A stretch of 64,000 nt of DNA from Pedobacter sp. ok626 (GTDB taxonomy: Bacteria > Bacteroidota > Bacteroidia > Sphingobacteriales > Sphingobacteriaceae), in the NCBI RefSeq assembly GCF_900100435.1, contig NZ_FNEX01000002.1, positions 248,001 through 312,000 of the forward strand. Reading direction: 5' to 3'. Positions 54,586 through 63,339 of the stretch are shown piece after piece; positions within the stretch are counted from its first letter, which is position 1; every line of letters begins with the position of its first letter. The translations under genes were made by a program, and so were the position numbers. Below the pieces are notes generated by a model that saw only the letters and a program-made list of their open reading frames with translations, was not told the origin of the DNA and did no database searches.

Positions 54586-56005
54586 TGTTTGACAGTACCT
54601 TAGCTAACTGTACATAAAGGTCTTTTACCGATTTAAATTTAAAGATTAACGTAATTCCTAATAATAAGAGCACTAACCAATAAGCTTTAAGTAGCGTCGC
54701 TAATATAATTGAACACAATATCAACTGGATATACCAACTAAGGCTCTTTCGAAGAGTAGCTTGCTGTAAAGCAAACTTTTTTGAAACGTAATAAATCAAC
54801 CCATTAATAAAGCAGAGGCTACCAATAATATTGGAAATAACAAGCCATATGTAAGAAAATCCATAAAAACAAAAAAAGATTGAAATAATTGCGCTTATAC
54901 CAACAGCCAACAAACTAATAACAGCCATCTCTTTGTGCATTTTTCTTGCGATACATAAAGACACAAATACAAAGCCAGAATTAAAAATAATTTGATTTAC
55001 CAGTAAAACTATTAAACTAAATTCCACAGGCTTATACTTCGGCAAGAAAAAAAGCAAAATAGGGAGAGATGCAATACTAAATCCAACTATAACTGTAACC
55101 AGAACAAATAAGTTATTAGTAAAGGAGACAAGGTAATCACATAGTTCATCATTATCCAAATTACCAATCGCGAGTTTTGCAATTACAGAAGGGAAAATAA
55201 TCCATGTTATAGTGTCTAATCCAAGCATTACAGCAGTTGTTATATTGTTTGCAAAAGAAAAATAACCCATTATTTCTACAGAATAAAATGCTCCAATTAA
55301 TGTTCGAACCATCAGTCCCATTAGATAATAGCTAAATGCATACACTAACAAAGGAATACCTGATTTTAGTAAAATTTTAAACTTGGTTGTTTCCCAGGCA
55401 ATTTTTTTACCATAAACTATTCTGTATAAGCAAACAACACCAAATAAAATCAGAACCCAGACATAAAATACAGCATTTACTAAATCTATACCTTTAAAAA
55501 ATGGAACAACAATCAATAATCCGGATGAAAGTATTAGCTCTCCAACAATTATTGGTTTTAACTTTTTATCTATCCTAAATATATTTATGAAGATTTGTTG
55601 AAAATGGGTTAGGATGGTTAATATCAGTATAACGAATATATATTTATGCGAATCTCTAAAAGGGAATAATTGGACTCTTAAAAAATAAAATAAAATAGCT
55701 ACTAAACATAAAACCATAGAAATTATCAGTACTCCTGAGAACGAAGAATTAATAATTTTCATCCTTTCATCACTATCACCATTTTTCAATAATGATAGCT
55801 CAGAATTTACTGAATAATTAAGTCCTAAATTAGTGTAAGACAAATATTGCTGATACAGCATTAAGTAGCCATATATACCAAGGAAATAAGGGCCTAAAAA
55901 ATAAGCCAAAATAAGGCCCCGAGTTGTTTGAATGCCGTAAGTAAGATAACGAAAAAAAGTAAAAACAATCTCGTTCTTACCGAAGATGGTTTTTGTATTA
56001 GACAC
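54575..56005 (-). CDS. Wzx-type lipid-linked oligosaccharide flippase
   Basis: The polytopic membrane protein of about 476 residues has 12-14 helices of the MATE/polysaccharide-synthase fold (LTYGIQTTRGLILAYFLGP near the N terminus). It flips undecaprenyl-linked units to the periplasm. The frame extends to a GTG at 56047, but GTG 56005 (SNTKTIFGKNE follows) overlaps the upstream stop by only 8 bases and is the likelier start. It is the only Wzx in the window. Very AT-rich. Confidence 0.88.
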   Translation of the reverse strand: MSNTKTIFGKNEIVFTFFRYLTYGIQTTRGLILAYFLGPYFLGIYGYLMLYQQYLSYTNLGLNYSVNSELSLLKNGDSDERMKIINSSFSGVLIISMVLCLVAILFYFLRVQLFPFRDSHKYIFVILILTILTHFQQIFINIFRIDKKLKPIIVGELILSSGLLIVVPFFKGIDLVNAVFYVWVLILFGVVCLYRIVYGKKIAWETTKFKILLKSGIPLLVYAFSYYLMGLMVRTLIGAFYSVEIMGYFSFANNITTAVMLGLDTITWIIFPSVIAKLAIGNLDNDELCDYLVSFTNNLFVLVTVIVGFSIASLPILLFFLPKYKPVEFSLIVLLVNQIIFNSGFVFVSLCIARKMHKEMAVISLLAVGISAIISIFFCFYGFSYIWLVISNIIGSLCFINGLIYYVSKKFALQQATLRKSLSWYIQLILCSIILATLLKAYWLVLLLLGITLIFKFKSVKDLYVQLAKVLSNNVR

Positions 56006-56507
56006 TATTATAGTTTTTTTGACGAATAACCTTAGCAGGTATACCACTACAGATTGAGTTATCCGGTATATCTTTAACTACAACACTATGAGCACCTACC
56101 ACACAGTTTCTACCTATCTTAACTCCTTCTTTAATAAAAACTTTTGCACCTATCCAACACGCATCTCCTATTTCAACATCTGCCTTATTTGTAAAGCGTG
56201 GTTTAACATTAAAATCCTGATCTGCAATATTATTTTCCGTGTAAATCATTACGTAATGACTTATCGCGACATTATTTCCTATCTTAACTTTGCATCCCTT
56301 GGAGGTCTGGATACTCGAATATCTTCCTATATAGGAATTTTCGCCTATTTCGATTTGACCATCGCCGTAAAATTGAATAGCTTCACCACCAAACCAAAAA
56401 GATTCAGGGATATGATATTTTTTTCTATAAGTTTGATAAACCATCCTCCAATAGAAATTTTTTATAGAAGTTACAGTTTTTACTATAAAAGCATAAATAA
56501 AAAACAT
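55998..56507 (-). CDS. Hexapeptide-repeat acetyltransferase
   Basis: A 169-residue left-handed beta-helix acetyltransferase of the maltose/serine O-acetyltransferase type. Hexapeptide turns run from about residue 50 (IEIGENSYIGRYSSI, VKIGNNVAISHYVMI, VEIGDACWIGAKVFI, VKIGRNCVVGAHSVV), with the typical C-terminal SICSGIPAKVIR. It should O- or N-acetylate a sugar of the repeat unit. It follows pseI by 48 bases and precedes wzx. Confidence 0.85.
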   Translation of the reverse strand: MFFIYAFIVKTVTSIKNFYWRMVYQTYRKKYHIPESFWFGGEAIQFYGDGQIEIGENSYIGRYSSIQTSKGCKVKIGNNVAISHYVMIYTENNIADQDFNVKPRFTNKADVEIGDACWIGAKVFIKEGVKIGRNCVVGAHSVVVKDIPDNSICSGIPAKVIRQKNYNSV

Positions 56508-56555
56508 AGCTTATGTATTTAGATACTTTGACATACAAAAAAAATTAATATTGGG

Positions 56556-57596
56556 TTATTTTAAAAAAGATAAACTGAACCTCTCACCTTTTTCTAGGTC
56601 TGTATTTACCTTTTGACCTAAAATTACGTTATAATGTCTCGGATGTAAACCAAAACCAGGGCGTATTGATTTCACATTCTCCTTTGTTATTTCTTCTCCT
56701 TTCCTGATGTCTTTAACTACATATAATGATCTTGAAAACTCGCGCCCTTTAAGCTGTTTTTCGGTTAAGTTGTAGTCAACTTTTCCAATCGCTTTTTCTG
56801 CATCCCTAATGGCCTTTACCATATCGGTAAATTCTTGTTCATTCATTGAAAAAGAGGCATCTGGTCCGCCAATTGCTCGGTCAATAATAAAGTGCTTTTC
56901 AATTATCTTGGCACCAAAACATGTGGCGACCACCGGCACAGTACTGCCAATTGTATGATCAGATAGCCCACTGATTACCCCATATCTTTCTGCTAAGTCT
57001 TTTACCATAATCATATTTGCCTCCTCAATAGGAGCTGGATAACTAGATGTACATTTTAATAGTGCAATGTCATTATTTCCCATTCTCTTACAAGCTTCAA
57101 CTGCTAAAGCTATATCGTCCAGCTTTGCAATACCTGTAGAGATGATGATGGGCTTTCCCTTAGAGGCTGCATATTCGATTAGCGGAATATCTGTAATTTC
57201 AAATGATGCAATTTTGTAGGCGGGCGTACCCAATTCTTCCAAAAGATCAACTGCAGTAAAATCAAACGGGGAGGAAAAGCAAATCAGCCCCTCATTTGCA
57301 GCGGCTTCAAACAATTCTTTATGCCATTCCCATGGCGTGTAGGCTTCTTGATATAACTCGTAGAAATACTTATCATCCCAAATCGTACCTTGTTTTAACT
57401 TAAAATCGTCTTTTTTTGACTCGATTGTCATCGTATCAGCGGTGTAAGTCTGTAATTTAATACAATCTGCTCCCGCCCTTTTTGCTGCTTTAATGGTATC
57501 TAAAGCATTTTGAAAGCTCCCATTATGGTTAGCTGATAATTCAGCAATAATAAATGTTGAACTATCTTTATCGATAGTATAAGATCCTATTTTCAT
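56556..57596 (-). CDS. pseI: Pseudaminic acid synthase (NeuB/PseI family)
   Basis: The 346-residue protein has a NeuB TIM barrel (about 1-280: SANHNGSFQNALDTIKAAKRAGADCIKLQTYTADT, LKCTSSYPAPIEEANMIMVKDL, SGLSDHTIGSTVP) and a C-terminal SAF antifreeze-like domain (about 285-346, RPGFGLHPRHY). The TSSYPAP motif favours PseI/SpsE over sialic-acid synthases. It condenses PEP with a 2,4-diamino-trideoxyhexose derivative to give a nonulosonic acid. It lies 3 bases after the PIG-L gene. Confidence 0.92.
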   Translation of the reverse strand: MKIGSYTIDKDSSTFIIAELSANHNGSFQNALDTIKAAKRAGADCIKLQTYTADTMTIESKKDDFKLKQGTIWDDKYFYELYQEAYTPWEWHKELFEAAANEGLICFSSPFDFTAVDLLEELGTPAYKIASFEITDIPLIEYAASKGKPIIISTGIAKLDDIALAVEACKRMGNNDIALLKCTSSYPAPIEEANMIMVKDLAERYGVISGLSDHTIGSTVPVVATCFGAKIIEKHFIIDRAIGGPDASFSMNEQEFTDMVKAIRDAEKAIGKVDYNLTEKQLKGREFSRSLYVVKDIRKGEEITKENVKSIRPGFGLHPRHYNVILGQKVNTDLEKGERFSLSFLK

Positions 57597-57599
57597 ATG

Positions 57600-58310
57600 T
57601 TAACTTATATTTCTAACAAGGCAAAACGCTTCAGCATAATTAATGCCATTAGCGACTCCCCATCGTTGTGCTACAATTTTTAATGCCTCAGGCGATCTTG
57701 GATGAGGATATTTTCTTTTTTCGAATTCATATGATTCCATTGCTGTAATTTTTGAATTAAGGTCCTCTTCATCCACACTAATGAAAAAATTCGGAATGAA
57801 ATTTCTTGGGTCAGTTGATGCTCTCCATTCCGTACCTGACATTGTTTCAAAGGTAATGATTGTTTTGACCATTTCATGCTCCATAGGCCTACAGCAAGTC
57901 ACTACTGCCTCAAACGTTTTTTGATGGTCAACATTTACATCACCACCGTGATGTGTAAAAACAACATCTGGTCCAAATTCAGCTTTCTCCTTTTCAACAA
58001 CTTTAATAATATCGAGCAGCGCTACCGAATCGAATCTGTTATCAGGAAAGTCATAAATCCCCACGCTATGATACCCTATGGCTTTCTGTGCTTTATAAAT
58101 ATTCGACCGATGTAATTCCAATTCTTTCTCCCACAATTTTGTGTCCCTATTGTCGGATCTTGAAGTAATTCCTTCTCCAAGAATTATAACCCTAGTTGTC
58201 ACATTATATTGATTGATTAATTTATGCAGCGTGGCCCCAAGGCCTAAAATTTCATCATCAGGATGGGCTACAACAATCAATATTTTTTTATTTCTTAATA
58301 ATTCTAACAT
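57600..58310 (-). CDS. PIG-L-family N-deacetylase
   Basis: A 236-residue LmbE/PIG-L protein with the zinc motif AHPDDEILGLG near the N terminus and the second ligand region HHGGDVNVDHQKTF. These enzymes remove N-acyl groups, usually N-acetyl from GlcNAc-type substrates. Between a formyltransferase (23-base overlap) and pseI it is expected to deacetylate an amino group on the nonulosonic-acid precursor so another acyl group can be installed. Confidence 0.87.
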   Translation of the reverse strand: MLELLRNKKILIVVAHPDDEILGLGATLHKLINQYNVTTRVIILGEGITSRSDNRDTKLWEKELELHRSNIYKAQKAIGYHSVGIYDFPDNRFDSVALLDIIKVVEKEKAEFGPDVVFTHHGGDVNVDHQKTFEAVVTCCRPMEHEMVKTIITFETMSGTEWRASTDPRNFIPNFFISVDEEDLNSKITAMESYEFEKRKYPHPRSPEALKIVAQRWGVANGINYAEAFCLVRNIS

Positions 58311-58959
58311 TTGCTAATAGTTCGTTATTTTCAGTAAGTTCAGCATTGGTAAATTCAAATTTAAGATTACCGTTGATTAAAAAAGCATGTGGATAATTTG
58401 TCGCATCTAGCATTCTGATAAAATCATAAAGTTTTTCCAATTCCTCTATTTCATAAGGTATGTAACTATCAGCAGGCTTTCTCCTGACAAAAACAGTGGG
58501 AGCCCCTTCTTGCCTAACAGGCACTATTTTTCTTTCAATGATTTCATCTATCATTGTGCTGATGACTTCTCCTGTACGCTTAAAAATCTCGCTTGCTTTC
58601 CCTTTCAGTGAAAGCTCTTTTTTCAAATAAATATCTCCTGTATCAAGCCCTTCTTCAACTTTTATTGCTGTAATTTTGGTTTCTTTATGCCCCCTAATAA
58701 TGAGGTTTTGGAGCGGGCTCCCGCCTCGTCCATACGGTAAATCGGTCATATGAAATACGACACAGGTATAACGGCTGAAAATTTCTGCCGGTATAATCCA
58801 AGACCAATGCATAAAAAAAATATAGGTTGGATCAATCTTAATTATATCCCCCATATTTAACTCCTCCTTTTCCTTCAAAAGGACACCATTATATTTCAAT
58901 ATAATCTGCTCCTGAATCTCATTTAAAGCAGGGTTACAATTCGCAACAATGACTTTCAT
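58288..58959 (-). CDS. Formyltransferase-fold protein
   Basis: A 223-residue member of the methionyl-tRNA/sugar formyltransferase fold. VVFHMTDLPYGRGGSP aligns with the catalytic N-x-H...P loop, and EEGLDTGDIY supplies the catalytic Asp (D106). His70 is present, but the position two before it, normally Asn, is Val68. The short C-terminal extension (about 175-223) resembles the OB-like substrate domain. It probably transfers formyl from 10-formyl-tetrahydrofolate to an amino sugar. One-base overlap with the pseG fusion gene. Confidence 0.82.
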   Translation of the reverse strand: MKVIVANCNPALNEIQEQIILKYNGVLLKEKEELNMGDIIKIDPTYIFFMHWSWIIPAEIFSRYTCVVFHMTDLPYGRGGSPLQNLIIRGHKETKITAIKVEEGLDTGDIYLKKELSLKGKASEIFKRTGEVISTMIDEIIERKIVPVRQEGAPTVFVRRKPADSYIPYEIEELEKLYDFIRMLDATNYPHAFLINGNLKFEFTNAELTENNELLANVRIIKK

Positions 58960-60398
58960 TAATCTCTGATTACTTTAGTGAACAAAAAATGTTTTTTTTC
59001 AGCATTATACTCCATCTGATAACCCAGTTTCTGAAAAACCTTAATAGAGGCTAAATTAGATTCTAATACAATTCCTTTAATTGTTTTCACTGGTTGGGGT
59101 GTTTGTATTATAAATTCTTCAAGTCCTTTTTTTAATAAAATAACACCCAATCCTTGACCCTGATGAGCTTCATCAATGAGATAACTAACTTCCGCTGAAT
59201 CTTCTTTCCTATCAAATCGTATGGAACCAAAGATCTCTCCCTTTATTTCGCCGATAAAATAATGACACCCTCCCTGGCCAACTTTGGCAGTAAACCATTT
59301 TATATGTTGTTCTAATGCGACTGGTTCTGTATTGATAAAATATTTCCTGATTTCACTACTATTTGCCCACTGATAAGTTTTATCAAGGTCAGTAATAGTT
59401 GCTCTTCGTATCGAAATTTTACCCTCTAAATCAAATTGTCTGAAATATTTTAATAGTCTTGCCCCAGATTTTCCGTCAATCAACTGTCTGGTATTAAAAC
59501 TCCCTTGTGTAAACGCCCGGTCTAATGCGCGTTTTATAGATGGCTTTGAAAAATCATCGGCACTAATAAATGCAGCTTTCTTTTTAAATCCATCGAATAT
59601 ATGCATTTGGTTTTCTACATACATTCCCGATACGATATGACAACCTAAACATATCGCTTCTTGAAGAATACCACTAGCTGGAACGATCACTAAATCTGAT
59701 TTTTGCATTAAATCGACCATTTCCATAGCCGAAATATTGTGGTGAAGTCTAAATCTATGGTCTGTTGAAATTTGTTGATCTAAGTCGGAAAAATGTGCAT
59801 ATGCAGCACCGACAACTACACTGATTTCGGTAAAACGCCGATCTACTTTTAACAGATCTGTTACTTTTTGTGTTAGATTTTTGCTATCAGAACCACCAAA
59901 ACAGACCAACACAGATTTGATTTTCCCCCATTGCTTTGGTATTCTCGCATTTAGTAAGAATGTTGGTCTTAACAAGGCATAATCCAAACCCAAAGCAAAT
60001 TGGGTATAAAGTTGAGCTTTGTAATTAGTCGCTTGTACATGTGGAGCATGATTTATAATTAAATCTGCATAAAACTCTTTATCTGCCAAGTCGTCTATAC
60101 AAACTAATCGGCAACCTCGATCCTTTATATTCTTTTGATACACAGCAGACAAATCATAATGATCTAATACGACGATATCGTCGTCAGTTAGAAGCTTTAG
60201 AAAACCCGCTTCCTGATCAATTGATACTAGCTTAAAACCCAAAGCCAATATTTCTTCACATACTTTACTTGGGATTTCCTTACTAACAAATATTAGATTA
60301 AAATCCTTATACAGCATTTGCGCCAAGGCCATGCATCTGGTTACATGACCTAAACCTAGCGCTGTATTGGCGTCTGCCCTAAAGTATATCTTTTTCAC
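58959..60398 (-). CDS. pseG: PseG hydrolase fused to PseH-like GNAT acetyltransferase
   Basis: A 479-residue two-domain protein. Residues about 1-320 are a PseG/SpsG-type UDP-sugar hydrolase (FRADANTALGLGHVTRCMALA with the catalytic His, then CFGGSD and VVPASGILQEA). Residues about 325-479 are a GNAT domain (ISIRRATITDLDKTYQWANSSEIRKYF..., AHQGQGLGVILLKKGLEEF) matching PseH, which N-acetylates the C4 amine. The fusion would join the acetylation step to removal of UDP before PseI acts. Confidence 0.9.
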   Translation of the reverse strand: MKKIYFRADANTALGLGHVTRCMALAQMLYKDFNLIFVSKEIPSKVCEEILALGFKLVSIDQEAGFLKLLTDDDIVVLDHYDLSAVYQKNIKDRGCRLVCIDDLADKEFYADLIINHAPHVQATNYKAQLYTQFALGLDYALLRPTFLLNARIPKQWGKIKSVLVCFGGSDSKNLTQKVTDLLKVDRRFTEISVVVGAAYAHFSDLDQQISTDHRFRLHHNISAMEMVDLMQKSDLVIVPASGILQEAICLGCHIVSGMYVENQMHIFDGFKKKAAFISADDFSKPSIKRALDRAFTQGSFNTRQLIDGKSGARLLKYFRQFDLEGKISIRRATITDLDKTYQWANSSEIRKYFINTEPVALEQHIKWFTAKVGQGGCHYFIGEIKGEIFGSIRFDRKEDSAEVSYLIDEAHQGQGLGVILLKKGLEEFIIQTPQPVKTIKGIVLESNLASIKVFQKLGYQMEYNAEKKHFLFTKVIRD

Positions 60399-60403
60399 GA
60401 GAT

Positions 60404-61711
60404 TTAATTCAATCTTTTAAACCCAGAATGACAAATTGGGCCCTCTAATAAGTTTTCAATAATGAGTTCACCCTTTTCACATTTCGAAATTACACGATAA
60501 ACATCGTCCAACGCATTAAAATATGCTTCAAACTTATCATCAGTATGAGCAGTTGAAGCATAGAAACTAGTGCTCGCCAAAAACCCTTTTTTCAACATTT
60601 CTTGCGCAATGAGTGTTTTATATGCTAGTGCATTATCATTGTTAAAGCTATAAGTCGATAATGCAGGTATTCCTGCCAAAGTTATAGACAGACCATGATT
60701 TTGGGCAAGGTCAAGCCAACCTTTACGCATTTTGTTTCCAGCTGCTGTGATCACTTCCCAAGATTTCACGCTTTCCATTACTTTCAAGGTAGCCAATGCA
60801 GCTGTAGGTCCAATCCGTTCTGTCCAGAATGTGCTACTTATAAAAGTTGTTTGTGCTGCTTCCATCACTTCTTTACGGCCCACAACAGCGGTTAATGCAT
60901 AACCATTTCCAATTGTTTTGCCATACATAGCTAAATCGGGTTCTACTCCATATTTTTGATAGATGCCGCCAAATGTCTCTCTGAAGCCTGAAGTACATTC
61001 ATCAAAAATTAATACAATTTTGCGTTCTGTTGCTAAATCACGAACTTTTTGGAGAAAATTATCTTCTGGCCCGAAATTCCTTACCACCTCCATCTTTATA
61101 ACCCCGATCTCATTGCCATTTACGATGGATAATAATTCTTCGAAATTATTGTAATGAAATGGATATACAGTATCTTTTAAGTTTTTAGGAACTCCTTTCG
61201 GACTTAGGCCTGCTAGTAGATGATTGGACAAACCATCTCCACCGTTGTGGTTAGCAGACAGATACCAATCGTGCCATCCATGATAGCCACAGATCGCAAC
61301 TTTATCCCTACCAGATGCAGCACGGGCAATCCTGATTGCTATAGAATTGGCCTCACCGCCACTTCTTGCAAAGCGGACCATATCTGCCCATGGATTCATC
61401 TCAACGAGTTTCTCTGCCAGATAAACTTCTTCAGGGCAACTCAAAGTACTCATATTGCCCTTTTTCACATTTTCTAAAACGGCAGCATCTACTTCATCAT
61501 TTCCATAACCCAATGTATTTGTACCAATGCCCATAATAGACATATCGATCAATTCCTTCCCGTCTAAATCCCAAATCGAGCATCCTTTAGCTTTAGAAAA
61601 ATAAGATGGCCAATTTTCTGGCAAAAACATTTCAGGTCTTTTAGATAGCAACATTGTGCCTCCAGGAATTAATGTCTTTGCTTTTTTATATAGTTCTTGT
61701 CCTGTACCCAT
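60404..61711 (-). CDS. Class III aminotransferase, glutamate-1-semialdehyde aminomutase-like
   Basis: The 435-residue PLP enzyme has the GSA-aminomutase layout: IPGGTMLLSKRPEMFLPENWP N terminus, RSGGEANSIAIRIARAASG, FDECTSGFRETFGG and MYGKTIGNGYALTAVVG with the PLP lysine. It is not a heme-pathway enzyme by context. Similar genes sit beside spsF and pseI-like genes in other bacteria, where they are thought to supply an amino group on a nonulosonic-acid precursor. It may replace PseC, which is missing from the window. Confidence 0.87.
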   Translation of the reverse strand: MGTGQELYKKAKTLIPGGTMLLSKRPEMFLPENWPSYFSKAKGCSIWDLDGKELIDMSIMGIGTNTLGYGNDEVDAAVLENVKKGNMSTLSCPEEVYLAEKLVEMNPWADMVRFARSGGEANSIAIRIARAASGRDKVAICGYHGWHDWYLSANHNGGDGLSNHLLAGLSPKGVPKNLKDTVYPFHYNNFEELLSIVNGNEIGVIKMEVVRNFGPEDNFLQKVRDLATERKIVLIFDECTSGFRETFGGIYQKYGVEPDLAMYGKTIGNGYALTAVVGRKEVMEAAQTTFISSTFWTERIGPTAALATLKVMESVKSWEVITAAGNKMRKGWLDLAQNHGLSITLAGIPALSTYSFNNDNALAYKTLIAQEMLKKGFLASTSFYASTAHTDDKFEAYFNALDDVYRVISKCEKGELIIENLLEGPICHSGFKRLN

Positions 61712-61714
61712 ATT

Positions 61715-62476
61715 TTAATCATTTTTTAAGGATTTTAAAAAACCCTCATTTCTAATAATATTGCTGTTTATTTGCCCTAGGTTATTTACTATGATATGGT
61801 TTGTGTAAGATATCCAACTTTTATCTGTTCCCAAATCCGCTATTAATTTAATAATTAAATCAAAATCTCTAGGTTCGTCTACGGTCATTCTAATAGCTGA
61901 AAAATCTTCAAAACATGGAAAATTTACAGATGTAAAGAGGCTCCCCTCTTTATAGGTAGAATTAACTCTAATATAAGGGGTTACATGCTCTCTTTCTGAT
62001 TTTAGTTTAGAATTTTTCCAAGCTGTTTCAAGAGCAGAAAATTTGAATACTTCTACATCCTGACCATCAGGAAAACGTTCTTCTAATACATTTGAAGCAT
62101 AATCAACGTCATTTACTTGAGCAAGTTCAATAATCGCGTCTACAAGCTTAGGATCTATCAGTGGACAATCAGAAGTTGTCCTAATTACCCATTCTGGTCT
62201 AATTTCTTTAACGGCTTGATAAAAACGATCCAATACATCATCCACCGAACCGCGTGAAACATCATAGCCCCAATCGGTAGCTAAATACTGTACTTGATCG
62301 TCAGCTTGATCCACTGTCGTAGCGACAATGATTTTATCTACGTTTAAACATTTTTTTAATCGATCCAGGTGAATTTTGAGTAATTCTTGACCTTCTATTT
62401 TCAACAAGATTTTCCCAGGAAGACGCGTACTTCCCGTTCTTGCTTGTGTAATTAGTACAGTTTTTATTCTTTCCAT
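61715..62476 (-). CDS. SpsF-like nucleotidyltransferase
   Basis: A 253-residue protein with the cytidylyltransferase signature TQARTGSTRLPGKILLKI (a CMP-Kdo/CMP-Neu5Ac synthetase-type loop), IIVATTVDQADDQVQYLA and TTSDCPLIDPKLVDAII. SpsF-family members accompany SpsE (NeuB-like) and SpsG (PseG-like) in Bacillus spore-coat loci and probably activate the nonulosonic acid as a CMP derivative. It may therefore do the PseF job here. It is 3 bases upstream of the aminotransferase gene. Confidence 0.87.
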   Translation of the reverse strand: MERIKTVLITQARTGSTRLPGKILLKIEGQELLKIHLDRLKKCLNVDKIIVATTVDQADDQVQYLATDWGYDVSRGSVDDVLDRFYQAVKEIRPEWVIRTTSDCPLIDPKLVDAIIELAQVNDVDYASNVLEERFPDGQDVEVFKFSALETAWKNSKLKSEREHVTPYIRVNSTYKEGSLFTSVNFPCFEDFSAIRMTVDEPRDFDLIIKLIADLGTDKSWISYTNHIIVNNLGQINSNIIRNEGFLKSLKND

Positions 62477-63339
62477 AAAGAGGGATTTAATAAATCTGTG
62501 TTTTTGATTTGAATTTTATTAATTTCTTCCACTATTTCTTGGTCTAAATTGATTTCTGCCGACCTAAAATTTTCCAAAAGATGTTCCTTGCTATCTACTC
62601 CGATTAAAACGTGATCAATGTTTGGCTGATTGAGCGTATACCTTAATGCCAAATCTGATATGGAAATACTATTTTGAAATGATATTTGATTAAGTTGTAG
62701 TAACTCCGATTTAACATTTTGAACAACTGTATGTTGATCTTCCGGGTTTTTGAAGAAAAGACCTTGAAGAAATGCAGATCTGGAATGGACTATTTTACCA
62801 TTTTTCTTAGCCAAATTCAAAATCTCATTTCTTAAATTTAAGTTATCAAACAAATTAAATGGCAATTGAATAAGATCAATATGATCATCATCAATTACTT
62901 CTGCCATTTCTTCGTTCGTGTAAATAGAAACTCCAATCAACTTAATTTTATACTTTTTCTTTAACTTCGATAAAAGCTCGCCAGCCGTCTTATTTTCTTG
63001 GTAGGTTTTAAAGGAATGAAACATTAACGCTTCAAGTGAATTCACTTTAAGCTGTGCCAAATAGTTGCTGATTTTATTTTCTATATGATCATCTAAATGA
63101 TGTGGCAATTTAGTAATGATCTTAAAAATTTTGTCCGGATGCGCATCGTGGAAATGTCCAATTACATCGTGTGCATTTCCATATGCTTCTGCTGTATCGA
63201 GTATTCGAATTCCTAAATGATATGCTGTTTTTAAAATTTCGTTTACAGCGCTTTGATCTAATTTGCCAACCGTGTTATTAATTCCGTAATTGAGACCAAA
63301 TTGAACTGTACCTAAAATTAATTTATTTGTAACTGGCAT
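62464..63339 (-). CDS. Aldo/keto reductase
   Basis: The 291-residue AKR has the catalytic tetrad in place: Asp and Tyr in RILDTAEAYGNA, Lys in IITKLP and His in LMFHSFK. It should reduce a carbonyl with NAD(P)H. Its place between an SpsF-like gene (13-base overlap) and a methyltransferase links it to the nonulosonic-acid section, where it could act on a keto-sugar intermediate. Specificity is not deducible. Confidence 0.88.
   Translation of the reverse strand: MPVTNKLILGTVQFGLNYGINNTVGKLDQSAVNEILKTAYHLGIRILDTAEAYGNAHDVIGHFHDAHPDKIFKIITKLPHHLDDHIENKISNYLAQLKVNSLEALMFHSFKTYQENKTAGELLSKLKKKYKIKLIGVSIYTNEEMAEVIDDDHIDLIQLPFNLFDNLNLRNEILNLAKKNGKIVHSRSAFLQGLFFKNPEDQHTVVQNVKSELLQLNQISFQNSISISDLALRYTLNQPNIDHVLIGVDSKEHLLENFRSAEINLDQEIVEEINKIQIKNTDLLNPSLWKE

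Noticed and set aside
60404..61711. Heme biosynthesis glutamate-1-semialdehyde aminomutase (hemL)
   Set aside because: The fold and PLP site match, but the gene is embedded in a nonulosonic-acid operon with overlapping neighbours, so a sugar-related aminotransferase is more likely.
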